A stretch of DNA of 64,000 nt from Novosphingobium sp. MW5 (GCA_025938935.1 JAPCWB010000001.1:1674001-1738000); one strand, 5' to 3'. Shown: positions 29,397 through 39,068, counted from the first letter of the stretch. Notes: generated by a model not told the origin, from the sequence alone. Translations and numbers: made by a program.

Positions 29397-30461
29397 TCAG
29401 GGCCTTGCCGGGGCCAGTGCGCGCCAGTCCACCTTGTGCGTGACATAGCGCATTGGGGCGGATGGAACCCCCGCCGTGAAGGCAAAGCTGCCGCGCTGAA
29501 CCGCCAGCGCGCAGGCGCGGTTATCCAGCAGTGGTGCGCCCGAGGAGGCGATCGGGCGGCAGGACACCGCCTTGCCGTCGCTGCCTATGCCCACCAGCAC
29601 GGTGCTGGCCGAATAGATTGTCCAGCGCCGCGCCGCCTCGGGAAAGTCGGCGCTGGTCAGGGGCAGGGAGAAGGTGCCGTAGCTGAGCGGCATGGCCGGT
29701 TCGGTGGCGGAGCGGTCGGGGTAGACCAGGTTTTCGCCGATGCGGTCGGCCCTGGGTTCGATGGTCACGGCGATGCGCTGATCGGGCGGCAGCACCTTCA
29801 TGTCCAGCCAGACCCTGACATTGGCCCAGCCCCCGTCAAATGCGCTGGATGCGGCGCGGGCCTTAAGCGAGCGCGGGTCATAGTTGATGACCTTGCAGAC
29901 CTGGTCCTTCACGGCGTCCGACATCTGCCCCGATGTCACGCGGCAGCTCTTGGCATCGAATACCATGACCTGCACCTGCGTGCCCTTGCCTTTCGGCCGG
30001 AAGCGGAGCGGCAGCACGGGGTCGATGCGCCGCGCGTATGTGACCCGCAGGTCGATGTATCCGCGCTCAAGTGGCTGGGCGAAGCCAGGGGCATAGGCGA
30101 AGCTCGCGTTGGTGACGGCGGCGCAGATCGGCGCGACCTCGTCCGCCATCCACCGGCTGATTGCCTCACAGGTCAGCAGCTTGCCGGCGGGATCGAACCA
30201 CAGACGAAGGACAGTCATGTCCGAAGCGCGACCGTGTGCGGTTAGCTGATCGTCGAACACCTTGGGCGGAATCTGCACAGACACCTCGCCAGCGCCAGTC
30301 AGCTCCACATTGTCGGGTGTTATCTCTTTCGGCGGGCGCTGGTTGGCGCCGATGGAAACGATTGGCGGCGGCACGACCGTTTGCATCTTCGACCATTCGA
30401 AGTCCGGCGGCGGCGCGGCCACGGCGGCGGCTTTCGCCAGTATCAGCAAGGCCAGTGTCAT
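29397..30461 (-). CDS. Secreted protein with TonB-like C-terminal domain
   Basis: The 354-residue protein starts with a hydrophobic signal sequence (LALLILAKAAAVAA). Its last 100 residues follow the TonB C-terminal pattern: FPEAARRWTIYSASTVLVGI, GSDGKAVSCRPIASSGAPLLD, and NRACALAVQRGSFAFTAG. An earlier segment (LRLWFDPAGKLLTCEAI, ICAAVTNASFAYAPGF) has the same pattern, so the domain may be duplicated. There is no Pro-rich TonB linker. Such proteins, often called energy transducer TonB in sphingomonads, may act in the periplasm rather than as true energy couplers. Confidence 0.65.
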   Translation of the reverse strand: MTLALLILAKAAAVAAPPPDFEWSKMQTVVPPPIVSIGANQRPPKEITPDNVELTGAGEVSVQIPPKVFDDQLTAHGRASDMTVLRLWFDPAGKLLTCEAISRWMADEVAPICAAVTNASFAYAPGFAQPLERGYIDLRVTYARRIDPVLPLRFRPKGKGTQVQVMVFDAKSCRVTSGQMSDAVKDQVCKVINYDPRSLKARAASSAFDGGWANVRVWLDMKVLPPDQRIAVTIEPRADRIGENLVYPDRSATEPAMPLSYGTFSLPLTSADFPEAARRWTIYSASTVLVGIGSDGKAVSCRPIASSGAPLLDNRACALAVQRGSFAFTAGVPSAPMRYVTHKVDWRALAPARP

Positions 30462-30479
30462 GCGCGTCCCCCCGTTACG

Positions 30480-31988
30480 TCACGCCCGCGGTGCCTGCCG
30501 CCGGTAACTCAGCGCCTCGGCCACGTGGATGCGGCCGACCGTATCAGCGCCGGCAAGATCGGCAATCGTACGCGCCACACGCAGCATCCGGGTGTAGCCG
30601 CGTGCGGAGAGGCGCATGGCTTCGGCGGCTTGCAGGAGGAGTTTGCGGCCGGGTTCGTCGGGCGTGGCGACATTGTCGAGCGCTTCGCCGTTCAATTCGG
30701 CATTGGTGCGCGCGCCGGTCTCTTCGTAGCGGGCGGTCTGGATCGCGCGGGCGGCGGCCACGCGGGCGGCGACTTCGGCGCTGCCTTCCGCAGGCGGGGG
30801 CAGGGCAAGGTCTGCCGCAGAGACGGGATCGACTTCGACGTGGAGGTCAATGCGGTCCAGCATCGGGCCGGACACCTTGCTCTGGTAATCGGCGGCGCAT
30901 TTCGGCGCGCGGGAGCAGCCCAGTGCCGGATCGCCCAGATGCCCGCAGCGGCAGGGGTTCATCGCCGCGATCAGCTGGACGCGCGCCGGAAACGTCACAT
31001 GGGCATTCGCCCGCGCCACGCTGACCTCGCCCGTCTCGAGCGGCTGGCGCAGCAGAATCGAGCACCGGGCGCTGGAATTCTGGCAGCTCGTCAAGGAACA
31101 GGACGCCAAGGTGAGCCAGGCTGACTTCACCCGGGCGCACGCGCAGTCCGCCGCCGGTCAGCGCCGCCATCGAAGCCGAATGGTGGGGCGAGCGGAAGGG
31201 CCGGTTGCGGCTGATCCGCCCGTCCTCCAGTGTTCCGGCGACCGAGGCGACCATCGACACTTCCAGCGCTTCTGCCGGGGTCAGCTCGGGGAGGATGCCG
31301 GGCAGGCACGATGCCATCAGTGACTTACCCGCGCCGGGTGGGCCGACCATCAGCAGGTTGTGCCCCCCGGCAGCGGCAATCTCAAGCGCGCGCTTGGCGG
31401 TTTCCTGCCCCTTGACCTGCTTGAGGTCCGGCCCGCGCTCCCGCGGCAGCGCCTCGCCCGGCGGGGAGGGGAGAGCACCCGGATGCCGCGCAGGTGGTTG
31501 AGCAGCGAGACGAGATCGGGCGCGGCGATCACCGGCACGCCGCTGGCCCAGCCAGCCTCTGCCCCCTGCGCGGCCGGACAGATCAGGCCCTTTTCCAGCC
31601 CCGAGGCATGGAGCGCGGCGAGCAGTACGCCCGGCGAGGAGATGATCCGCCCATCGAGCGCCAGTTCGCCAACGGCCACATATTCACTCGCCGTTTCCAG
31701 GTCGATCACGCCCATCGCCGCCAGCAGGGCGAGGGCGATCGGCAGGTCGTAATGCGAGCCTTCCTTGGGCAGGTCAGCCGGGGAGAGGTTCACCGTGATC
31801 CGCTTGGGCGGCAGCGACAGGCCCATCGAGGAGAGCGCCGCGCTCACCCTCTGGCGGCTTTCGCCCACCGCCTTGTCCGGCAGTCCGACAACGTGAAAGC
31901 CGACCATGCCGGGCGCGACCTGGCACTGCACTTCGACGCTGCGCGCCTCAAGCCCGAGGTAAGCCACCGTCGATACCAGTGCGACCAC
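30480..31988 (-). pseudogene. comM: ComM/YifB Mg-chelatase-like AAA+ ATPase (two frameshifts)
   Basis: The protein family is a hexameric helicase that drives branch migration during natural transformation. The GTG at 31988 starts the Lon-like N-terminal domain (EVQCQVAPGMVGFHVVGLPDKAVGESR). The Walker A motif GPPGAGKS lies in a second frame and the [10 protein letters not shown] zinc-like motif and C-terminal lid in a third. The shifts fall near 31461 and near 31054; at the second, removing one base restores [19 protein letters not shown]. Joined, the product is about 500 residues, the family length. Sequence error is likely. Confidence 0.88.
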
Positions 31989-32073
31989 GCCGCCCCCCTA
32001 CGCAACAATCCCTAGCGCGTGATGGCGCACCACTTTCGCCCTGTCGAGGGATTACCGCCAGATTGGAGATACT

Positions 32074-32089
32074 TACGGACAAGTCCGTA
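32074..32089. promoter_or_regulatory. TetR-type operator candidate
   Basis: TACGGACAAGTCCGTA is a perfect 7-bp inverted repeat with a 2-bp spacer, the form of many TetR-family operators. It lies 74 bases before the gene at 32163 and 85 bases before the divergent comM start, so it may control either one. No TetR gene is adjacent. Confidence 0.5.
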
Positions 32090-32162
32090 GCGGCCGGAAA
32101 GCTAATTTTAACGAATTCCAGAAGGAACCCCGTAAATCCTGCGCGCGCACAAGGGTGGCACG

Positions 32163-32900
32163 ATGCGTTTGCTCCCCTGCCTTGCCATTGTCCTTGCCGC
32201 CGCGCTGGCCACTCCGGCCCATGCCGCGCGCGAGGTGGTGGTGAGCGAAGAGGTGATCGTCGAGGAAGTGGTCGAACAGGTCGAAGGCGGCTCCAGCCGT
32301 TTCGTCCAGGCACCCGCTCCGGCGATCCCGCAGGGCATTGCCCGCTTCGGCCCGTTTCGCGTGATAGACGCGAGCCATGCCGCCCTTGTCGACGTTACCG
32401 ATGGCCGCTCTCCTGCGGCTTTCGCGGCGATGATGGCGGCCTTTCCCCAGATCGTCGAGCTGCAGATGATCGAATGCCCGGGCACGCTGGATGACAGCGC
32501 CAACCTGCGGCTGGGGCGTATGATCCGCGCGAAGGGAGTGGCCACGCACGTCCCTTCGGGCGGGTCGGTACGGTCGGGCGCGGTCGAGCTGTTCCTTGCC
32601 GGAACCCGCCGCATGGCCGAACCGGGCGCCGAATTCGCGGTCCATGCCTGGGAAGACGAGGCCGGACGCCAGCCGGGCGACTTTGCCAAGGACGCAGCCG
32701 TCAACCTTGCCTATATCGCCTATTACCGCGAAATGGGGATGAGCCCGGTCGAGGCGCGGGCGTTCTATGACATGACCAACGCGGTGCCGAACAAGGATGC
32801 GCGCTGGCTCAACGCCGCACAAATGAGCCAGTGGGTGCGGCTGGAAACAAGCCTCGCCAAAGCTCCCGCAGCGCTTGACTCTGCCCGGGTGCTTCGGTAG
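32163..32900 (+). CDS. Periplasmic ClpP/crotonase-like protein (COG3904-like)
   Basis: The 245-residue protein has a signal peptide (LAIVLAAALATPAHA). The core resembles ClpP-fold periplasmic proteins: strand LQMIECPGTLDD, segment SGGSVRSGAVELFLAGTRR with a Ser/Gly motif at the place of the ClpP nucleophile, and EFAVHAWED with a His at the usual position. Catalytic activity cannot be confirmed. It sits between comM (divergent) and rpmH, downstream of a palindromic operator candidate. Confidence 0.6.
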   Translation: MRLLPCLAIVLAAALATPAHAAREVVVSEEVIVEEVVEQVEGGSSRFVQAPAPAIPQGIARFGPFRVIDASHAALVDVTDGRSPAAFAAMMAAFPQIVELQMIECPGTLDDSANLRLGRMIRAKGVATHVPSGGSVRSGAVELFLAGTRRMAEPGAEFAVHAWEDEAGRQPGDFAKDAAVNLAYIAYYREMGMSPVEARAFYDMTNAVPNKDARWLNAAQMSQWVRLETSLAKAPAALDSARVLR

Positions 32901-32960
32901 GGGCGCGGCTCCAAATTCGGGCCGGTATCGGCCAATACATGATTCCAGAGGTTTTTTGAC

Positions 32961-33095
32961 ATGAAGCGCACGTTCCAGCCCAGCCGCCTTGTCCGCGCCC
33001 GCCGTCACGGCTTCCGCGCCCGCACCGCGACCGTTGGTGGCCGCAAGGTGCTTCGCGCCCGCCGCGCCCGTGGCCGCAAGAAGCTCTCTGCCTGA
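32961..33095 (+). CDS. rpmH: 50S ribosomal protein L34
   Basis: The 44-residue basic protein [19 protein letters not shown]... is a full match to the L34 family, with the conserved [18 protein letters not shown] end. It is the first gene of the conserved rpmH-rnpA-yidD-yidC-engB cluster and lies nine bases before rnpA. Confidence 0.98.
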   Translation: MKRTFQPSRLVRARRHGFRARTATVGGRKVLRARRARGRKKLSA

Positions 33096-33103
33096 GCATT
33101 GCG

Positions 33104-33472
33104 ATGAAATTGTCCGTCCTTTCGAGGCGGGCTGATTTCCTTGCTGCAAACCGGGGCCTGCGCATAGCACGCCCCGGTTTTGTTTTGCTTGCCCGCCCCA
33201 ATGAGGCGGGCGAAATGCGTTTCGGCATCACCGTCACCAAGAAGATCGGCAACGCTGTTGTCCGCAACCGGATGAAGCGGCGTTTCCGCGAGCTGCTGCG
33301 CGATGCCCTCCCGGTCGAGGGCCTGCCCGGCCACGATCACGTGTTGATCGGGCGTGAGGGCGGGGTGGAGCGGGATTTTGCCCTGATGCGAAAGGAACTG
33401 TCCGCCGCGCTTTCCCGCGCTGCCGAGGGTAAGGGCGATCCGCCGAGGAAGCCCCGGATGCCGCGCAAGTGA
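33104..33472 (+). CDS. rnpA: Ribonuclease P protein component
   Basis: The 122-residue protein shows the RNase P protein signature [16 protein letters not shown] at about residue 50 and the N-terminal [13 protein letters not shown]. It binds the RNase P RNA and helps process tRNA 5' ends. Its stop overlaps the start of yidD (GTGA), so the two are translationally coupled. Confidence 0.97.
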   Translation: MKLSVLSRRADFLAANRGLRIARPGFVLLARPNEAGEMRFGITVTKKIGNAVVRNRMKRRFRELLRDALPVEGLPGHDHVLIGREGGVERDFALMRKELSAALSRAAEGKGDPPRKPRMPRK

Positions 33473-33678
33473 AACGCCTGCTCATCCTCATCGCGCGCGG
33501 CTGGCAGCTTGGCCCGAGCCGGGTCCTGCCGCCGACCTGCCGCTATGCCCCCTCGTGCTCGCAATACGCGATCGAGGCGCTGGAAAAGCACGGCGCGTTT
33601 CGGGGTGGATTGCTGGCCATCAAGCGTCTATTGCGCTGCCACCCCTGGGGGGGACACGGGCACGATCCCGTGCCTTGA
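33469..33678 (+). CDS. yidD: Membrane protein insertion efficiency factor YidD
   Basis: The 69-residue protein has the YidD pattern: a hydrophobic N-terminus, [22 protein letters not shown] with the conserved Cys pair, and the [13 protein letters not shown] end. It assists YidC in inserting inner-membrane proteins. The GTG at 33469 overlaps the rnpA stop by four bases. Confidence 0.97.
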   Translation: MKRLLILIARGWQLGPSRVLPPTCRYAPSCSQYAIEALEKHGAFRGGLLAIKRLLRCHPWGGHGHDPVP

Positions 33679-33732
33679 AGGGCCGGGCATTGCGCCTATC
33701 TGATGCAAAACCAAGGGTTCTAGGGAAGCTTC

Positions 33733-35490
33733 GTGCAAAACCAGCGTAATCTCATCCTCGCGGTCGTGCTCTGCGCGCTGCTTCTTTTCGGCTGGGATTC
33801 GGCCGTAAGGTATTTCTACCCCCACGCGAACAAGCCGGTGGTCGCCGCCGCCAGCCCCGCGCCGGCCGCCACCAACGGCGCCAAGCCGACGCGCGAAGGC
33901 GGGCTGATGAACGAGGCGGACCGGGCCGCGGAAGTCCGCGACCTGAAGAGCGCGCTCGCCGCGCCGGGCCGCATCGCGATCGAGGCTCCGGGCCTCAAGG
34001 GTTCGATCAACCCTGCCGGTGCGCTGCTCGATGACCTTGTCACCGTGCGCCACAAGAATGTGGAACTGAACGGGCCGGAGCGGATCTTCTCGCCCGTCGG
34101 CACGCCAGCGGAGCACTATGCCCAGATCGGCTGGGACGGCCAGAACGTGGAACTGCCCGGGCCCAACACCATGTGGACCGCCCCTGCGGGCGCAAAGCTG
34201 ACCCCGCAGACGCCGGTGACACTCACCTGGACCAGCCCTGCCGGCCTGAACTTTGCGATCACCTACCAGATCGACAAGGACTACATGATCACCGCCGATG
34301 CCAAGGTCGCCAATCGCGGCGCGGCGCCGGTCACGGTCACGCCCTTCGTCCGCCCGGGCCGCACCAAGAAGACCGCGAGCCTCGATACCTGGAACATCCA
34401 CTCGGGCCCCTTCGGCGCGTTTGACGGCAAGGTTTCCTTCGCGCCCAATTACAGCGATATCGACGAGATGCCCGGCACGGTGCAGGTCAATTCGGGCAAG
34501 ACGGACTGGATCGGCTTTACCGACATCTACTGGATGTCGGCATTGATCCCCGGCAACCCCACCGCATCGAGCAATTACCGCGCGATCGGCGGCGACCTCT
34601 ATCAGGCGAACATGTTCTACCAGCCCGTCGCGGTGGCGCCCGGCCAGTCTGCTGGCACCAACACCCGCCTGTTCGCCGGCGCCAAGGAAGGCGACGTCCT
34701 GTCGGCCTACCAGAAGACCGGCATCGCCAACTTCAGCCTCGCGATCGACTGGGGCTGGTTCCGCTGGTTCGAAGAACCGATCTTCTGGCTGCTCAAGAAG
34801 CTGTTCAGTCTGGCCGGCAACTTCGGCGTCGCCATCATCCTGCTGACGCTGATCGTCCGCGGCATCATGTTCCCCATCGCCCAGCGCCAGTTCGCAAGCA
34901 TGGCGGCGATGAAGGCGATCCAGCCGAAGATGAAGGCGCTGCAGGAACGCTACAAGGACGACAAGCAGAAGCTGCAGCAGGAAACGATGGCGCTCTACAA
35001 GGCCGAGGGCGTCAACCCGCTCGGCGGCTGCCTGCCGATCTTCCTGCAGATCCCGGTGTTCTTCGCGCTCTACAAGGTGCTGACGCTCGCTGTCGAAATG
35101 CGCCATCAGCCCTTCGTGCTGTGGATCAAGGACCTGTCCGCGCCCGATCCGGCGCATATCCTCAACCTGTTCGGCCTGCTGCCGTTCCAGGTGCCGGGCT
35201 TCCTTGGCATCGGCGTCCTGGCAGTGCTGCTCGGCGTGACGATGTGGCTGCAGTTCAAGCTGAACCCGGCATCGCCCGATCCGGTTCAGCAGCAGGTGTT
35301 CGGCATCATGCCGTGGCTGATGATGTTCATCATGGCGCCGTTTGCGGCGGGCCTGCTGATCTACTGGATCACCTCGAACCTGCTGACCATCGCGCAGCAA
35401 AAGTACCTCTACGCCCGCCATCCGCAGATGAAGGCCATGGTCGACAAGGAACGCGCGGACGTGGCAGCGGCGAAGAAGGCAGGCAAGTGA
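33733..35490 (+). CDS. yidC: Membrane protein insertase YidC
   Basis: The 585-residue insertase starts with an N-terminal span (LILAVVLCALLLFGWDS), has a large periplasmic domain to about residue 350, and ends with the conserved five-span core (YKAEGVNPLGGCLPIFLQIP, VFFALYKVLTLAVEMR). It inserts and folds inner-membrane proteins, alone or with SecYEG. The GTG start at 33733 fits the usual MQNQRN-like beginning of the family. Its stop overlaps the GTG of engB by four bases. Confidence 0.98.
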   Translation: MQNQRNLILAVVLCALLLFGWDSAVRYFYPHANKPVVAAASPAPAATNGAKPTREGGLMNEADRAAEVRDLKSALAAPGRIAIEAPGLKGSINPAGALLDDLVTVRHKNVELNGPERIFSPVGTPAEHYAQIGWDGQNVELPGPNTMWTAPAGAKLTPQTPVTLTWTSPAGLNFAITYQIDKDYMITADAKVANRGAAPVTVTPFVRPGRTKKTASLDTWNIHSGPFGAFDGKVSFAPNYSDIDEMPGTVQVNSGKTDWIGFTDIYWMSALIPGNPTASSNYRAIGGDLYQANMFYQPVAVAPGQSAGTNTRLFAGAKEGDVLSAYQKTGIANFSLAIDWGWFRWFEEPIFWLLKKLFSLAGNFGVAIILLTLIVRGIMFPIAQRQFASMAAMKAIQPKMKALQERYKDDKQKLQQETMALYKAEGVNPLGGCLPIFLQIPVFFALYKVLTLAVEMRHQPFVLWIKDLSAPDPAHILNLFGLLPFQVPGFLGIGVLAVLLGVTMWLQFKLNPASPDPVQQQVFGIMPWLMMFIMAPFAAGLLIYWITSNLLTIAQQKYLYARHPQMKAMVDKERADVAAAKKAGK

Positions 35491-36140
35491 GCGAAGCGGA
35501 AGTCAACCCGCTGGCCAAGGAGGCTAGCCGCCTCTTTTCGGGCCGGGTGGACTTCCTGCTCTCTGCCCCCGCGCTGAAGTTCCTGCCCGAACCGACGGTG
35601 CCGGAGGTTGCCTTTTGCGGCCGCTCGAACGTGGGCAAGAGCTCGCTCCTCAACGCGCTCACCGGGAGGCGTTCGCTGGCGCGCACCTCTGTCACGCCGG
35701 GGCGCACGCAGGAGCTGAACTTCTTCGAAGTGGGCGAGCCGACCCAGTTCCGCCTTGTCGACATGCCCGGCTACGGCTTTGCCAAGGCCCCGCCCGCCGT
35801 GGTCGAGAAGTGGCGGCGGCTGGTGCGCGATTTCCTGCGCGGCCGCGTGGTGCTGAAGCGCACGCTGCTGCTGGTCGATGCGCGGCACGGGGTGAAGCCG
35901 GTCGATATCGAGATGATGCAGATGCTCGATGAAAGCGCCGCGAGCTACCGCGTGGTGCTGACGAAGGCGGACAAGATCAAGGCGAGCGAACTCGAAGCCG
36001 TGCTCGCCAAGACCCAGGCCGAGGCGCGCAAGCATTCGGCCGCCTATCCGGTGGTCCATGTGACCAGTTCCGAAAAGGGCATGGGCATCGATGATCTGCG
36101 CGCCGCCCTGCTGGAAGATGCCTTGGGGCTGGCCGAGTGA
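35487..36140 (+). CDS. engB: Ribosome biogenesis GTP-binding protein EngB/YsxC
   Basis: The 217-residue GTPase shows the Walker A GRSNVGKSSLLNAL, switch GRTQELNFF, G3 DMPGYGFAKAP and G4 TKADK. EngB helps assemble the large ribosomal subunit. The GTG at 35487 overlaps the yidC stop and gives the usual length; an upstream in-frame start at 35121 lies inside yidC and is rejected. Its stop overlaps the GTG of the Crp/Fnr gene. Confidence 0.97.
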   Translation: MSEAEVNPLAKEASRLFSGRVDFLLSAPALKFLPEPTVPEVAFCGRSNVGKSSLLNALTGRRSLARTSVTPGRTQELNFFEVGEPTQFRLVDMPGYGFAKAPPAVVEKWRRLVRDFLRGRVVLKRTLLLVDARHGVKPVDIEMMQMLDESAASYRVVLTKADKIKASELEAVLAKTQAEARKHSAAYPVVHVTSSEKGMGIDDLRAALLEDALGLAE

Positions 36141-36820
36141 ATGCAGCGGGCGCCCGTTCGAACGAACGCGCCCGCGAAGTCATCGCCGCCTGCCTCGCCT
36201 GTGGTCCGGACATTGCCGAGGTCGTCACCGGCCGCGCCCGGCTGGAGGCCTATCCCCCGCGCTCCGCGCTGCGCACCGGGCATGATCCCGACGAGCGCCT
36301 GTTCATCGTCATCGACGGCCACGCGCGAATGCACGCCTATTCGCTCGACGGGCGGCTGGTGGTGGTCGAGGATTTCTTCTCCGGCGACCTCTTCGGCGAA
36401 GGCGCGCTGACCGGCGCGGCAAGCAGCGCGGACGAGGTTTCCGCCGTCGAGCACACGGTGGCCGGGATCATCGCCGCGCCCGAAATGGTCACGCTGATGA
36501 GCCAGTACAACGCCGTCGCCATCGCCATGTCGCGCCTGCTTGTGGCGCGCCTCGCCTCGCTCACCCGGCGGCTGGTGGAAGGCTCCACGCTATCGGCAAC
36601 GGGCCGCGTGCACGCCGAACTGCTGCGGCTGGCCCGCGCGCAGGGCGGCACGCGCATATCCCCCGCGCCGGTCAACGCGCAGCTCGCCCTGCGGGTCGCC
36701 TCAACCCGCGAAACGGTCTCGCGGACAATCTCTGCTCTGCTCAAACGCGGGATACTGGGGAGGGACGGGGACGACCTGCTGATCGTCAGCCCGCATCGGC
36801 TGGAGGAGCTGGTTTATTGA
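36137..36820 (+). CDS. Crp/Fnr family transcriptional regulator
   Basis: The 227-residue protein has a cyclic-nucleotide-binding-like beta domain at about residues 25-135 (FIVIDGHARMHAYSLDGR, FSGDLFGEGALTG) and a Crp-type winged helix at about 160-222 (NAQLALRVASTRETVSRTIS, LLKRGILGRDGDDL). No N-terminal Cys cluster is present, so it is not an Fnr oxygen sensor; the ligand is unknown. The GTG start overlaps the engB stop, so it is transcribed with the rpmH-engB cluster. Confidence 0.92.
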   Translation: MNAAGARSNERAREVIAACLACGPDIAEVVTGRARLEAYPPRSALRTGHDPDERLFIVIDGHARMHAYSLDGRLVVVEDFFSGDLFGEGALTGAASSADEVSAVEHTVAGIIAAPEMVTLMSQYNAVAIAMSRLLVARLASLTRRLVEGSTLSATGRVHAELLRLARAQGGTRISPAPVNAQLALRVASTRETVSRTISALLKRGILGRDGDDLLIVSPHRLEELVY

Positions 36821-36866
36821 GGGGGTAGCGGGATTTTTCCGACAGACCGCTGAAACGTCATGAAAG

Positions 36867-37430
36867 TTAGCGGCAAAAATCCATCCGACGATACACATCA
36901 AGCATTTCAGCAACCAATTCGTCAGGCGGCGGTGAAACTTTCAGGATGCGTGCCGCAAAGAATGCTCGCGGATATCCATCCAAATGACCAAAGGTCCCTT
37001 TCGAGATCGTCACCCAGCCTTGGACTTCGATGTTCGCTAGACCTGAATGATACGAAGGATCTCGCATACAACTTTCGATCAAGTTCCGATCTAGCTGCTT
37101 GTCCAAGGCGTCACCACACCCGCTTTTTGGACAATAGAACCATGACCGAGAATCGTTGGGGCCAGAGTCGCTAGGAACTGCAGGAAAGCCAAGGCTTGAA
37201 AAATTTGAGGCCTCGAATCCGCTTTTCAAGACGCCGCTGTAGGTGGCCAATGGAGCCAAAATGGCGCAGCCCACGTCATCGGCATCGAGCTCATTTGGAA
37301 TGGAAAAATTCGGCAACCCGACGACGCAAGCGGACCGAAAAAGCGACGTACGATCGATCGAATACCAGATGGTCAGCCCTATGACGGCGAAGAGCGAGCC
37401 GAAAATAAAAATCCGGGCAATCCTATTCAT
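36867..37430 (-). CDS. Hypothetical single-span membrane protein
   Basis: The 187-residue product starts at ATG 37430 with one N-terminal span (IFIFGSLFAVIGLTIWYSI). The rest is predicted to be periplasmic, with five or six Cys (SRSWFYCPKSGCGD, LIESCMRDP) that could form disulfides. I recognise no family. The region is clearly less GC-rich than its neighbours. It starts 20 bases after the TPR-cyclase-like gene on the same strand. An apparent longer frame joining the two is a product of the frameshift in the upstream gene. Confidence 0.6.
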   Translation of the reverse strand: MNRIARIFIFGSLFAVIGLTIWYSIDRTSLFRSACVVGLPNFSIPNELDADDVGCAILAPLATYSGVLKSGFEASNFSSLGFPAVPSDSGPNDSRSWFYCPKSGCGDALDKQLDRNLIESCMRDPSYHSGLANIEVQGWVTISKGTFGHLDGYPRAFFAARILKVSPPPDELVAEMLDVYRRMDFCR

Positions 37431-37450
37431 GCATGATTCCTCGCATAGGC

Positions 37451-39068
37451 CTAAACCAGCCCACCCCGCACCGCCGTAATCGCCAGCATCCGCACGTCTC
37501 CCAATTCGCCGATCGGCTCGGCAAAGGCGTCCTCTCCTCCGCGCAGGAACAGCGACGAGGCGAAGCTTTCGCTCACCGTCAGCACGCCGGGCATGGCGAG
37601 ATCGAATAGGCGGTCGAGCTGGGCGACGGTGCGGCCGACGAGGGCGGGGGCTCTCCAGCCAGTGAGCCATGCCGTAATGCCCGGCGATCTTGAGAGGCAG
37701 GTCTGCGCTTTCCAGTTCCAGCGCCGCGCGGGCGTGGTCCCATGCCTCCTGCGAGGTAGCGAAGGCGGCGAAGCGGGCGTTGCCGGCGGGGAGGACGAGC
37801 ACCGGCTGCGCGGCCAGCTCGCTCGCCGCCTTGCGGAAGGGGGCAACGACGCGGTCCAGCGCCTCGGCAAATTCGGCATCGTCGAGGTCATCGATCCCGG
37901 CAAACCCCAGCTTGAGCAGCACGACCAGGCGGCGGTCGGCGCGGCCTTCGCTGGACTTGCTGCCCGATGGCGCGACCGGGGCGGTGCGCGGCCAGCGGAT
38001 CACCGCCTGGGCGCGGCCGGTGTCGTGCCAGCGCTGGGCGATATGGGCGGTCCACTGGCCCTCGCCATAGGGGCCGGGGCCTTCGTCGACCACGAGGAGC
38101 TGCACCGCCGCGCCGTCGATCTGGCGGGCATGGCGGCAGGCGGCGCCCATGGCGACCTCGCTGGCAAGCGCCGTGGCAAGCGGTTCGAACGCACCGCTGG
38201 TGCGCGCGGTTACGGTCACGGTCACCGCTGCATCCATGCAGGCGTGGTAGCGTTCGAGCCAGTCCGCGCCGTAGGGGCGCACCGACTGTTCGATGAAGTC
38301 CTCCTCCGCCGTTGGCAGGATGACGTGCAATTCGCCGCCGCGCGCCAGCACCTGTTCGGCAATGACGATATCCGCGCCGGCCGCCAGCGCGCCAAAGGCG
38401 AACTGGGGGGAGAGGCGGTCCAGCTCGGCGTCGATCTTTGCGCGAAGGGGGCCTTCGCCGCCCGCAGCCACGCCAAGGTGCCCGGCGAAATGGAGCGAGG
38501 CGGGCGGGCGGTGGGCGTCGATCCAGCCGCTGTCCTGCCCCAGCGCTTCGGCAATCAGGCGAAGCTGGCGCCGGGTGGCGGCGCGGTCAGCCCAGTCGCC
38601 GCTGTCCAATGCCATGGCAGTATCGAGCGCGGCCGGAGCGCCGGGATCGCGGCAGATCAGCAGCGCCTCGGCCCGGATCGCGGCGAGGAAATAGGGGGTT
38701 TCCGCAAGGCTCTCACCGCTGTCCAGCCAGGCGAGCACTTCGCGGGCAATCCTCTTCGCTTCCACCTCGTCGCCGGCGAGCAGTTTCAGGCTGGCAATGT
38801 TGATACGGGTGAAGGGCTGGGGCTTTAGCGCGTCCGCCCGGGCATAGAGCGCGGCGGCCTCGTTCAGGCCCTTGGCGCGGGCCTCACCCGAAAGCCGCAG
38901 CGCGCGGTCCTTGCGCAGGCGGGCGGTGACGGCGAGGGCCGAGGGATCGTCCTGCCGCTGGTCAAAGCGGCCTTCGCGCAGCAGGGCTTCGGCATGGTCC
39001 AGCGCTCCGGCACGGGCCGCCGAAACGATAGCGGCTAGGGTGGGAGAGCGGAGCATCGGGGAATGCAT
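37451..39068 (-). pseudogene. TPR protein with SLOG-like and cyclase-like domains (frameshifted)
   Basis: From the ATG at 39068 the chain has helical TPR-like repeats (about residues 1-185), a Rossmann, SLOG-like domain (about 190-290: LHFAGHLGV, GALAAGADIVIAEQVLARGG, LHVILPTAEEDFIEQSV), and a C-terminal domain with the outline of a class III nucleotidyl cyclase (RRLVVLLKLGFAGIDDL, LKIAGHYGMAHWLE, GRTVAQLDRLFDL, GVLTVSESFASSLFL). The metal-binding Asp of active cyclases is not visible. One extra base near 37652 shifts the frame; without it the chain ends ITAVRGGLV at 37451 with 539 residues. It is probably a cytoplasmic nucleotide-sensing protein of unknown role. Confidence 0.7.

Noticed and set aside
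33628..35421. 597-residue minus-strand frame opposite yidC
   Set aside because: YidC on the plus strand is full length and conserved; the opposite frame is His/Arg/Asp-rich noise typical of shadows.
35121..35486. N-terminal extension of EngB into yidC
   Set aside because: It lies out of frame within the conserved yidC core; the GTG at 35487 gives the normal EngB length.
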